The notes below the pieces were generated by a model. The model saw nothing but the letters and a program-made list of their open reading frames with translations. It was not told where the DNA came from and did no database searches. From Adonisia turfae CCMR0081 (lineage in GTDB: Bacteria > Cyanobacteriota > Cyanobacteriia > Phormidesmidales > Phormidesmidaceae): a DNA stretch of 64,000 nt. Below are positions 35,079 through 45,000 of this stretch, one piece after another. The first letter of the stretch is position 1; each line of letters opens with the position of its first letter. The DNA lies in contig NZ_QXHD01000004.1 of the NCBI RefSeq assembly GCF_011009555.1, positions 1,140,889-1,204,888 of the forward strand. The letters are read 5' to 3'. Both the position numbers and the translations under genes were made by a program.

Positions 35079-35453
35079 GGAGCCTGAGAAAAGAGGTGTT
35101 GCTGAATTAAGGGGTGAATCTAACGGGCATCGGTAACACCGCCAAACTCCAGGTAGTGAGTCAGCGACCAGTGGGAATGTTTCAATATATCCAGCAACTT
35201 TAACTAGTAAAGGGGGTTGTAATGAGGTTGAACGATGTAATGTCGTAATTCAATATACCCTCCTATAGGTATTGTGTATACTCTAATGCACATCTGAAAT
35301 GAATTGAAGATAGCTCTCTTGAGCCAAATAGTGGACGCAGGCCAAGTCTATCTATTAAGCGTTGAGAACGGAACAAGGTTGTTGTTTTATCGAGAAAGCC
35401 TTGGGGCGGTTCAGAAAGGATCATTGTGCTAACGTCTTAGTAACCTGGAACAC
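35079..35453. other. Intergenic region, no gene recognised
   Basis: 375 bp after the second regulator. No terminator with a U-tract, RNA gene or coding frame was seen. Confidence 0.5.
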
Positions 35454-35459
35454 CTAAGG

Positions 35460-35800
35460 GTCCACACTAACTGTTCTTGAACGGTATAGTAACCGCTCAA
35501 GAAAAAGGATTTGATAAACTCCAATTTTAGACCTGTTGTGCTTGAGCAACATAGTTCCAATGAGCAATCCGAATCTCGAGACCCAAGTCATGGGCCAACA
35601 GCTGTAAATCTTCTTGGAAGATCTAGTGGCTAGCACTATTGCTATCGCCTGCATCACACAAGGGGCTAATTGAGGTAGCCGTGGGATAGTCGTTGATGCC
35701 ATGCTGAGTCCACCAATGATAGATGGAGTCACAGGCAAATTCCAAGGTGTCTCGACTGGTCCCAAGGACGACTCAAGAAACACAAACATGTCATTGCTAT
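35460..35800 (-). pseudogene. Remnant of an ISAzo13-family transposase
   Basis: The minus strand (in one frame, with internal stops) reads TLEFACDSIYHWWTQHGIND, YPTATSISPLCDAGDSNSAS, stop, IFQEDLQLLAHDLGLEIRIA, HWNYVAQAQQV, stop. This follows the ISAzo13 transposase pattern (EFA..SI..WW...G...YP.A..L...DGGGSN, then ELQ.LAD..GL.I...H). The DAGDSN in place of DGGGSN, the stops and the loss of the IEHRLF end show a dead element. No terminal repeats were found. Confidence 0.65.
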
Positions 35801-37028
35801 CGATACCCCTTTTCTGATGCCGGTCATTGTACGCGGTAAGCAGGGGGACCAGGCAACTGCTCAAAGAGCGGTGTAGCTATGTCACTGAGTATCTCTTGAC
35901 CGGCTCTCGGTACGGGACCGTCCCTTGTGAGATACGCGTGATTTGCACCTATAACAGGCGAATGTTTCCGCTCGCGACCCTGCTGGAGTTTATAGCCCAT
36001 GCCGTTAAACGATACTGTCCCCTCATCCAGGCTGTTTTCTTATCTACTGAACCATAACAGTGTTCATTTATGCTCTACTGAGGATAGATGATGATCCGTT
36101 TGGGATAGGAAATATGGAAATATTTATTGTGATGAACTGATTACTGCTTTAGTCCTGTAGTATTAACTTGGGTCAGATAAGAGAGGATAAGGTTAGTTAA
36201 TGAACAAACATTTGCGGCCTAAGTAGCTGGGTTTTGAAGCATAAATGCTTTTTCAAACCCTAGGCTTAGCGAATTTTTAGATTAACCTGATAGCAAGATG
36301 CATGGCTCACAATTTAAATTCTTGACTGCTTATACATAGATGAATACCATCTGAGAATCGTTACTATTGCACTCTGTAGATAATCCTGTTGGAAAAGGGG
36401 GGTATCTTGAGAAGAAAGACTCAGACGAAAGATAGTCTTCTAATAGTTAGAATGACTTTGCTAGCTGTGGAGTATACGGCTAGAGTAAAGAAATTGAGCC
36501 TACTCAATAGGTGAATCAACTGTCTGGGTTTCTCCATGTAATTTTTACGGGAGCGAAGGTATGGAATATCTATCCATTGCCTTCAGAAAAGTATTGTATG
36601 GATGTTAGGAAACAAGTGAGAATTATAAAATTTAGGCGGATGGCCTTCCACAACCTAACGTTCCATCTGTTGTTGCAAGCAACGTCCTAATCTCTGTGGT
36701 AGCAATTTTTGAGCTGTCATTGAGGTAGCTCTATGCAATTGAGAACTTTATATTGATGTAGGCATGTCTTCTATTGAATACAAGGATAGGTAAATCCAGA
36801 AATTAGAACTCCATTCTTCTATTGACTGTGTAGAACGTCAGAAATATTTAGGGCTCTGTATTACTTAATCCTAATACCATTGCAAACGATAGGTTAAGGG
36901 TACGGAGACATCCTTCCTATGCTGATGACACAACTAACCGGGGCTCCTCGCACCCCACAATTTTTACGTTTAGGGGAGGAGCTGATGAACATCAGCGAGA
37001 GAATAGGCTGTTTTGTAATCCTAGAGCT
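35801..37028. other. Long non-coding stretch before the assembly-line genes
   Basis: About 1.2 kb with only short frames that match nothing I know. Two lone AATACC hexamers (36343-36348, 36873-36878) point toward the NRPS genes but lack the 21-bp partner. The promoter of the 26-kb plus-strand operon should lie here or just after, but I cannot place it. Confidence 0.45.
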
Positions 37029-37250
37029 ATGGAATGGAGGCAGAAATTAAATTGGGCTGCTGACTCGGAGGATTGGTATAGTTGGAGTTATCAAGCGGGA
37101 ATTGCTATTGGAACAAAGCTGATTGATGATGTTGTAGTGAACCATATTACGACCCATCCTGATGCTTTAGTTATAGAGCTAGGCTCGGATTTATCTTCTT
37201 GCTATGACCAGGTAGCATCGGAAAAATTGATATTGTTCGAGGTAGATTAG
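37029..37250 (+). pseudogene. N-terminal fragment of a SAM-dependent methyltransferase (LCM-like)
   Basis: 74 codons reading WYSWSYQAGIAIGTKLIDDV, then DALVIELGSDLSSCYDQVAS and LILFEVD before a stop. The pattern (I-x-x-LG-x-L-x-x-x-x-x-R/Q, then W/F-E-V-D) is the start of leucine carboxyl methyltransferase-like enzymes, which run to ~270 residues. Everything after the EVD motif is missing, so it is a relic. It lies 170 bp before the first NRPS gene. Confidence 0.5.
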
Positions 37251-37423
37251 AATCGTTGGAACAGGCCTCGAAAGATTAGTTCTAGTTTTCTGATGTTCGA
37301 AACGAAATAGCCTAGTAAAATAAACACATTAAGTATTCCTTTTTAAAGCTTGCAGGAACAAGAGTTGTAATCTGTTTGGCTCGCAATGAGATAAGTAGAT
37401 CATCAATTTACTTTGGTGTAATT

Positions 37424-40400
37424 ATGGATCTGTATTCGTTGTTAAATTATTTTTCCAGTCATGGAGTAAAATTATCTCTTTACGGCGATGCGTTAGAAGT
37501 TGACGCACCTAAGGGAGCTATTACTCCAGATATAAGTTGTTCTATTACGCAGCATAAAGCAGAGTTACTTTCGCTATTACATCAATATAGTGAGGTTTTG
37601 AATGTTAACGTCAATCAGCTACCTAACGTAGCACCTCGGCCAGAAGATCGCTATAAGCCTTTTCCTTTGACAGATATGCAGCACGCCTTTTGGGTAGGGC
37701 GCAGTGGTGCGTTGGAACTGGGTGAGGTTGCCAATCATGGCTATTACGAGATTGAGTCATATGATTTAGATTTAGAAAAATTGAATTTGGCATTGCAACA
37801 GTTAATTGATCGCCATGATATGTTACGGGCAATTGTTTTGCCCGATGGGCAACAGCAAGTTCTGAAAAAAGTTCCTCCTTATCAAATTGAAATATTAGAC
37901 TTACGATCGCAGCCAGATCCTGTAGTAAAGGCTAGAATCAACGACATTCGTCATCGAATGTCTCATCAAGTATTACCTGCTGACCAATATCCGCTGTTTG
38001 AGTTTCGGGCGACGCGCTTAGACAAAGGCAAAATTCGGCTGCATATTAGTTATGATTTGCAAATATTTGATGCTTGGAGCCTATTTCGACTGTTTGATGA
38101 ATGGTTTCAGCTTTATCAAGCATCTAACGCTGAATTAGTCCCCCTTGAAATTTCATTTCGGGACTATGTCTTAGCTGAGCAATCTTTACAGGAGACGCAA
38201 CAGTATCGACAATCACAAGACTATTGGTTGAATCGCTTGGATACCCTACCGCCAGCGCCAGATTTACCTTTAGCAAAACGTCCTAGCGATCTTCAGCATC
38301 ATCGATGTAGACGATACGAAGGTGGGTTAGAACAGTCTGTTTGGCAAGCATTGAAGCAGAAAGCAGCTCAAGCTGGTTTAACACCCTCTGGATTATTGTT
38401 ATCAGCCTTTTCTGAAATCTTGGCAGTTTGGAGTAAAATTCCTCGGTTCACTATAAATCTTGCCCTTTTCAACCGTTTGCCGATGCACCCCCAAGTTAGC
38501 CATATTTTGGGGGATTTTACGTCTGTTACCTTGTTAGAAGCCGATCACTCAGTGCCCAAATCTTTTGCGGACCAAGCAGTGCAGCTTCAGCAGCAATTAT
38601 GGAGAGACTTGGAACATCGCTATTTCAGTGGTGTCCGTGTAGTACGAGAATTATCCCGCAAGCGAGGCACTGCGCCCAGTGCTATGCCGATTATCTTTAC
38701 AAGCACGTTAGGTTTCAGTTCACTGGGACAGGACACTCGTACGTTTAGTCACTTCGGCAAGTTAGTGTATGGCATCAGCCAAGCGTCACAAGCTTGGATA
38801 GATGTTCAAGTTTGGGAAGAGAATAATACTCTAACGTTCAACTGGGATGTTGTTGAAGAGCTATTTCCACAAGGGTTGGTTGATGATATGTTTTCAGCAT
38901 ATTGTCGATTCCTGCAAAAGTTGGCATCATCTGAGTCAGCTTGGACTGAGACAAGTCGTCAATTTGCCTTACCAAATCAACTTAACCAACGCTCTAAGGC
39001 CAATGCTAAATTAATCCCCATTCCTGAAATCACTCTGCATCAGCTATTTATAGAACAAGTAAAACTAAGGGACAAAGAGGTTGCGGTTATTTCTTCCCGC
39101 CGCAACCTCACTTATCAAGAGGTGTATGAATTATCAAAGCAAGTTGGCCATCGATTACGTGCCTTAGGCGTTCGCCCTAACCAGCTAGTAGCCATTGTGA
39201 TGGAAAAGGGGTGGGAACAAATTGTTGCAGTGATGGGGACTTTGTTGGCTGGTGCAGCTTATGTTCCGATTAGTCCTGAGCTTCCTCAAGAGCGGTTATC
39301 TTACCTATTAGAGAATAGTAAGGCGCGGATTGTCCTCACTCAATCTTGGTTAAAACAGTTGCAATATCCTTCAGAAATTCACTGCTTGGATGTGGATGAT
39401 ATTGATCAGTTTTCCTTGGCAGATGAATCTACAGAGGATCTCGAACTTGTTCAAGGTTCTGATGATTTAGCTTATGTGATCTACACGTCTGGTTCTACAG
39501 GCAATCCGAAAGGTGTGATGATTTCACATCGTAACGTTATCAATGTGGTTGTTAATACTAACCAGCGCTTCAACATTGATGCCTGCGATCGCATCCTAGC
39601 TCTTACGGCACTTAATCATGACTTATCAGTCTATGACATCTTCGGACTTTTGAGTACTGGGGGAGCAATTGTTCTACCTGATGCAGCCTTAGTTAAAGAG
39701 CCGGCTCATTGGGCCAGCCTATTGCAACAACATCGGGTGACGTTGTGGAATTCAGTTCCTGCCATGATGGAGATGCTAGTTCGCTATGCAGATAGCCATT
39801 CTAGAAGTCTACCTGACAGTTTACGGCTAGCAATCTTAGGGGGAGACTGGCTACCCGTTTCGCTCCCCAATCAGGTACGTGCTCTCGTGCCACAGATACA
39901 AATACTAAGTATTGGTGGTCCAACAGAAACAACGATTTGGAACATTGGCTATTTAATTGAGGAGGTTGATCCTAATTGGCAAAGTATTCCCTATGGTCAG
40001 CCAATGGCTAATTCGCAGTACTACATTTTGAATGATGCACTAGAAGACTGTCCCGTATGGGTTCCAGGTCAGATGCACTGTGCTGGAGTTCAGTTAGCCC
40101 AAGGGTATTGGCGAAATAAGGAAAAAACAGAGGCTAACTTTATCCAACACCCTCGTACAGGTGAGCGAATTTATCAAACAGGTGATTTAGGGCGCTATTT
40201 ACCTGATGGAAATATTGAATTTTTAGGGCGAGTCGACTTTCAAATAAAATTACGCGGATATCGGATTGAACCTGGGGAAGTTGAAGCTACCTTAATGCAG
40301 CATCAATCCATCAAAAATGCCGTTGTTACGACATTAAAAAATACTCATGAGAACCAGGCTCTAGTGGCTTATATTGTGCTTCAACCTGGCGAAGAATCTG

Positions 40401-42040
40401 GCTTATTGCAAATAGAGCGGGCAAACTCTTCAAAGCATCAGCAACAATGGCAAGATCTTCTCCGAGCAGGATATAAACAGGCTGAACAAACCTTCTGGAC
40501 GCTTGATCGATCTACTTTCTCAGCCTATTGGGACTATCAAAATCATTTGCATCTGATTTCAGTTTGTAAGGCATTGAAGAAGCTAGGTATTTACCAATCG
40601 ATAGGAGACGCGTACACACTGGATGAAATCATAGTGCAATGTCAAATTGCGCCTCGCTATCGCAAGTGGTTACTTCGCGGTCTCAAGACACTGATTAAAG
40701 CAGGATTGTTAGAGCAACAGGGCCAGCACTTCAAAAGCATTGCAGATCTGCCAGCAACGGTCTTCCAACCTTTAACAGCAGAGATTCAATCCAGCTTATC
40801 TTGCAGTGACGAATTCATGCAAAACTGGATTGCCCTCATGCCAAAAACTCCCTTAGAAGAATTAGCAGACATTATCACTGAAAAAATTCACTCGGCAGAG
40901 ATTTACACATCTGATAACACTCAGACGATATATCAGTTAATGTTTGCCGATTGTAATGCGATTTCTAAAGCTGTTATGAGTGCTTACCTTAACACTTTAG
41001 AACCAGATCGACCATTACGAGTTTTAGAAGTTGGCGCTGGCTACGGAACAACAGCAATTCACCTGTTGCCATTATTTTCGCCTGAGCGCACAACTTATGT
41101 CTTCACCGATATTTCTAACTTCTTTCTACAGAGAGCTCAAGAATGTTTTGCCGACTACTCCTTCATTGAGTACAATCGATTTGATCTTGAAAAAGATCCT
41201 TACCAGCAAGGCTATGCCCCCCACTCGTTTGACATCATCATTGCTGCAACAGTTTTGCATAACACCCGATCAATTGAAGAGTCGTTGCGGCATATTCGTG
41301 CTTTGTTAGCTCCCAATGGATTGCTTTTAGCTATTGAGAAAACAAGATTTCATCCTGCGTTTGATTTGAATATGGGTCTACAGCAAGGCTTTGAACGGTT
41401 TGAAGATAATAGTTTACGGCCAGAGCATCCCGTTCCTTCTAAAGAACAATGGCAGAGCGTTTTATGTCATCTTGGATTTGAAAACAGTACCTTCCTAAAT
41501 CGTCCCGATTCAGTTGCCGATGATATTGGCTTTGATGTCCTGGTTGCCCAAGGCCCATCCTCAGTGAAGCAGTTTAAACCCGAAAGGCTACAGAATTTCC
41601 TTAACAAAAAACTGCCAGAATATATGGTGCCGCATCAATTTGTTCTCCTAGATGCATTACCCTTGACCGCGAATGGCAAGGTAGATCGCCTATCGCTGAG
41701 CACATTGAAGGGGCGTCATTCCCAAGCAAAGGCCACGTATGTAGTGCCTCAAAATGATATGGAACAGTTAGTTGCCAGTGTTTGGCAAGAAATTTTACAA
41801 ATTGAGAGAATTGGGTCCCAAGATAACTTTTTTGCCCTAGGAGGCGACTCTTTACAAGCGACTCAGGTTCTCTCTCGACTGCGTGAGAAATTGAAAATCA
41901 ATTTGTCTGTACAACGTTTGCTAGAAACGCCTACGCTTGCAGCTTTAGCAGACTCTATTGAAAAATTTCAGCAAATCACTCAAAAATTACAAGCCCCTAT
42001 TGATGTTGCATCATCTCAACGGATGGAAATCAAATTATGA
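37424..42040 (+). CDS. NRPS: docking-Cy-A(with embedded C-methyltransferase)-T
   Basis: 1538 residues from ATG 37424 (MDLYSLLNYFSSHGVKLSLY, a TubC-type docking domain); a TTG at 37376 opens the frame earlier. Order: docking 1-55; cyclization domain ~75-510 with active-site DLQIFDAWS (DxxxxDxxS) near 210; A domain from ~540 (YVIYTSGSTGNPKG, HDLSVYD, LWNSVPAM, GGPTETTIW; my code D-L-Y-N-I-G-I-I-W-K, cysteine-like). A methyltransferase (~1000-1390, SAM motif VLEVGAGYGTT) is inserted between A8 and A10. ANGKVDR follows at ~1417 and the T domain LGGDSLQ at ~1471. The methyltransferase has the same N-terminal helical part as the PKS C-MT domains downstream. Predicted job: condense salicyl-carrier with cysteine, cyclise to thiazoline and C-methylate. 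The stop overlaps the next start by 4 bp (ATGA). Confidence 0.9.
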   Translation: MDLYSLLNYFSSHGVKLSLYGDALEVDAPKGAITPDISCSITQHKAELLSLLHQYSEVLNVNVNQLPNVAPRPEDRYKPFPLTDMQHAFWVGRSGALELGEVANHGYYEIESYDLDLEKLNLALQQLIDRHDMLRAIVLPDGQQQVLKKVPPYQIEILDLRSQPDPVVKARINDIRHRMSHQVLPADQYPLFEFRATRLDKGKIRLHISYDLQIFDAWSLFRLFDEWFQLYQASNAELVPLEISFRDYVLAEQSLQETQQYRQSQDYWLNRLDTLPPAPDLPLAKRPSDLQHHRCRRYEGGLEQSVWQALKQKAAQAGLTPSGLLLSAFSEILAVWSKIPRFTINLALFNRLPMHPQVSHILGDFTSVTLLEADHSVPKSFADQAVQLQQQLWRDLEHRYFSGVRVVRELSRKRGTAPSAMPIIFTSTLGFSSLGQDTRTFSHFGKLVYGISQASQAWIDVQVWEENNTLTFNWDVVEELFPQGLVDDMFSAYCRFLQKLASSESAWTETSRQFALPNQLNQRSKANAKLIPIPEITLHQLFIEQVKLRDKEVAVISSRRNLTYQEVYELSKQVGHRLRALGVRPNQLVAIVMEKGWEQIVAVMGTLLAGAAYVPISPELPQERLSYLLENSKARIVLTQSWLKQLQYPSEIHCLDVDDIDQFSLADESTEDLELVQGSDDLAYVIYTSGSTGNPKGVMISHRNVINVVVNTNQRFNIDACDRILALTALNHDLSVYDIFGLLSTGGAIVLPDAALVKEPAHWASLLQQHRVTLWNSVPAMMEMLVRYADSHSRSLPDSLRLAILGGDWLPVSLPNQVRALVPQIQILSIGGPTETTIWNIGYLIEEVDPNWQSIPYGQPMANSQYYILNDALEDCPVWVPGQMHCAGVQLAQGYWRNKEKTEANFIQHPRTGERIYQTGDLGRYLPDGNIEFLGRVDFQIKLRGYRIEPGEVEATLMQHQSIKNAVVTTLKNTHENQALVAYIVLQPGEESGLLQIERANSSKHQQQWQDLLRAGYKQAEQTFWTLDRSTFSAYWDYQNHLHLISVCKALKKLGIYQSIGDAYTLDEIIVQCQIAPRYRKWLLRGLKTLIKAGLLEQQGQHFKSIADLPATVFQPLTAEIQSSLSCSDEFMQNWIALMPKTPLEELADIITEKIHSAEIYTSDNTQTIYQLMFADCNAISKAVMSAYLNTLEPDRPLRVLEVGAGYGTTAIHLLPLFSPERTTYVFTDISNFFLQRAQECFADYSFIEYNRFDLEKDPYQQGYAPHSFDIIIAATVLHNTRSIEESLRHIRALLAPNGLLLAIEKTRFHPAFDLNMGLQQGFERFEDNSLRPEHPVPSKEQWQSVLCHLGFENSTFLNRPDSVADDIGFDVLVAQGPSSVKQFKPERLQNFLNKKLPEYMVPHQFVLLDALPLTANGKVDRLSLSTLKGRHSQAKATYVVPQNDMEQLVASVWQEILQIERIGSQDNFFALGGDSLQATQVLSRLREKLKINLSVQRLLETPTLAALADSIEKFQQITQKLQAPIDVASSQRMEIKL

Positions 42041-45000
42041 GTTCGATACAGGAATTTCTGCTCGAATTGAGTGAAAAGGATATTAGACTCTGGTTAGAGG
42101 GCGATAGCTTGTGCTGCAATGCGCCTCATGATGTCCTTACACCTGCTTTGCGCGACAAACTGGCACAGCATAAATCCGAAATCATCTCGTTTCTGTCTCA
42201 AACGATGACGGCTGCTGCTGTCAAAGTGAACACTATTTCACCGGCTCCGTCTGATAGTGTTTTACCATTAGCTCCTAATCAACAAGGGCTCTGGTTTATC
42301 GAACAGTTGGACAATAATCTAGCGACCTACAACCAAACCTTTGCAGTGGCGTTGGAGGGGCAGCTTGACGTTCATGTTTTAGAGCGCTCTCTACAGGAAG
42401 TTATCGCTCGTCATGCAATTCTGCGCACAAACTTTGTAAGTAGAAATGGAAAACCAGTTCAGGTTATTCAAGCGCTCAATGATTTCCAGTTATCTCAGGT
42501 AGATATTTCACATCTTGCAGAGGTCGATCGACGGGCAGAAATTGAGCAATTTACCATTGCCGAAGTTCAGCGTCCATTTAATCTGGCACAGGAGCAACTT
42601 TTCCGTATTTCGCTTTTCCGCCTGGAAAATAAATCCCATGTTTTGATCTTTATCATGCACCATCTGATTGCAGATGGTTGGTCCAGTGGCGTCATCATCC
42701 AAGAGTTAGGTACTCTCTACGAAGCATTTCTTGTCGGTAACCCTTCACCCCTACCAGCACTCTCTGTTCAGTATGCCGACTTTGCCTATTGGCAACAGCA
42801 ACAGCTTGAAACGGTTCTAGAAAAGCACTTGAATTATTGGTTACAGCAGCTTAATGGTGCTCCTCCCCTTTTACAGCTACCGACGGATCGTCCGCGACAG
42901 GTTATTCAAACTAATCGTGGAAAGGCAACTACGTTAACGCTTGGAGCGGATTTGACGAGATCCCTCAAGCAATTGAGTCAGCAGCATGGGGTAACTCTCT
43001 TCACATTGCTTCTTACAGCATTCCAGGTGTTGCTGCACCGTTATACACATCAGACTGATCTGTGCGTTGGTACAACCATCTCAAATCGTGATAATCGTAG
43101 CCTGGAATCACTGGTCGGTTACTGTGTGAATACTGTTGTTATCCGTACTCAACCATCAGGGAACTCTTCATTTCGAGACTTTCTCAAGCATGTACAGCAG
43201 ATTGTCTTTGAAGCCCAAGAACATAAAGATCTTCCCTTTCACACATTAGTAGAAAAACTTCAACCGCAGCGGGATCGGTCTTATACACCGTTATTCCAAG
43301 CTGTATTTGTTTTAGAGAGTTTAGGAATCGAGCAGATAGAATCAGGGGGGCTTACCCTTAGTCGATGGGAAACTCCAGTCGCCATTGCTAAGTTCGATTT
43401 GAGCTTATCGATGCAAGAAACTACGGGTGGTTTAATTGGTAGGTTTGAATATAATACAGAGCTATTTGACGATGCTACAATTAGGCGCTTGATCGGCCAT
43501 TTTCAAACCTTACTAACAGCAATTGTGGCCAATCCAGCTCAGTGTCTTTCCAACTTACCTTTATTAACGAACGCTGAAAGACAGCAATTGGTAAAGTGGA
43601 ATAATAATACGTTTACTAATATTTCCTATGAGCGTTGTATCCATGAGTTATTTGAAGAGCAAGTAGAAAAGACACCGGATGCGATCGCAATTGTCTTTAG
43701 GAATCAGCAAATCACCTACCGTGAGTTAAACCAACGTTCAAACCAGTTGGCTCATTACTTACAAACATTAGGTGTAGGCTCCAATAGCTTGGTCGGTATT
43801 TGTCTTGAGAGATCGCCTGAGTTAGTGATTGGTTTTTTGGCAGTTCTCAAAGCCGGCGGGGCTTATGTCCCCCTTGATCCAGAGTATCCCCAAGAGCGCT
43901 TAAGATTTATGCTGTCTGATGCCCAAGTCAGCATCTTACTAACGCAGCAAACATTATTGCCTAGCCTGTCATTCTTCCAGGAACGGATCCTTTGTTTAGA
44001 TGCTGTTGTTCAGGCTTTTGACCAAGCAAGTAACGCTAATCCAGATAGCAAAGTCACTGCCGAAAACCTGGCTTATATTATCTATACATCCGGATCAACC
44101 GGGCAACCCAAAGGAGTTCTCATACCACATAAAGGGCTGCTCAACCTTGTATTCTGGCATCACTCTACCTTTAAGATATCCACTTGCGATCATGTCACAC
44201 AGATTTTTGGGCTTGCTTTTGATCCCTGTGTTTTAGAGGTTTATCCCTGCCTAACAGCTGGGGCAACGCTCTATTTGGTAGAGCCAGACATCCTCCGCTC
44301 TCCTAGAAATTTACAAAGCTGGCTCCTAGAAAATTCAATTACAGTGACAGCTGTTGTCACGCCCTTGGCAGAAGCCCTACTTTCTTTGGACTGGCCCACT
44401 CAGACAGCATTACGCGTTATGTTAACTGGAGGAGATAAATTAAAACAATATCCATCTGAGAACATACCTTTTACAGTCATAAACAACTATGGTCCAACTG
44501 AGAATACGGTTGTGACAACATCTGGCATAGTGACTGCTAAGTTAGAACAGCATTGGGCTCCCTCCATTGGAAAAGCCATTAATAATGTACAAACCCATGT
44601 TCTTGACAGCCAGATGCAACCGGTTCCCATTGGTATTCCTGGGGAACTCTATATCGGTGGCACTAATCTTGCTAAAGGTTATTTAAATCGGCCTGATTTA
44701 ACTGAGAAATCTTTTATTTCAGGAAAATCTATAGCTCACTTAACAGAGTCTAGTTCTGCTTATCTTTATAAGACAGGAGATCTGGTTCGATATCGACCGG
44801 ATGGCAATCTTGAATTTTTAGGGCGCATTGATCATCAGGTAAAGATTCGTGGTTTTAGAATCGAGCTAGGAGAAATTGAAGCAGCTTTGACAACGCATCC
44901 TGCTACGGAGCAGGCTGTCGTTATTCTTAGGGACGATGAATCTAGCAATCAGCAACTTGTTGCCTATCTTGTCTATCAAGGTGTTGCAATACCCAATTCC

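Noticed and set aside
35827-36057. 76-codon plus-strand frame beside the ISAzo13 relic
   Set aside because: No recognisable motif and no ribosome site; probably random within decayed DNA.
36343-36878. Two single AATACC hexamers pointing toward the NRPS operon
   Set aside because: Neither has a partner 21 bp away nor a TTGGAG box; chance occurrence in AT-rich DNA is likely.
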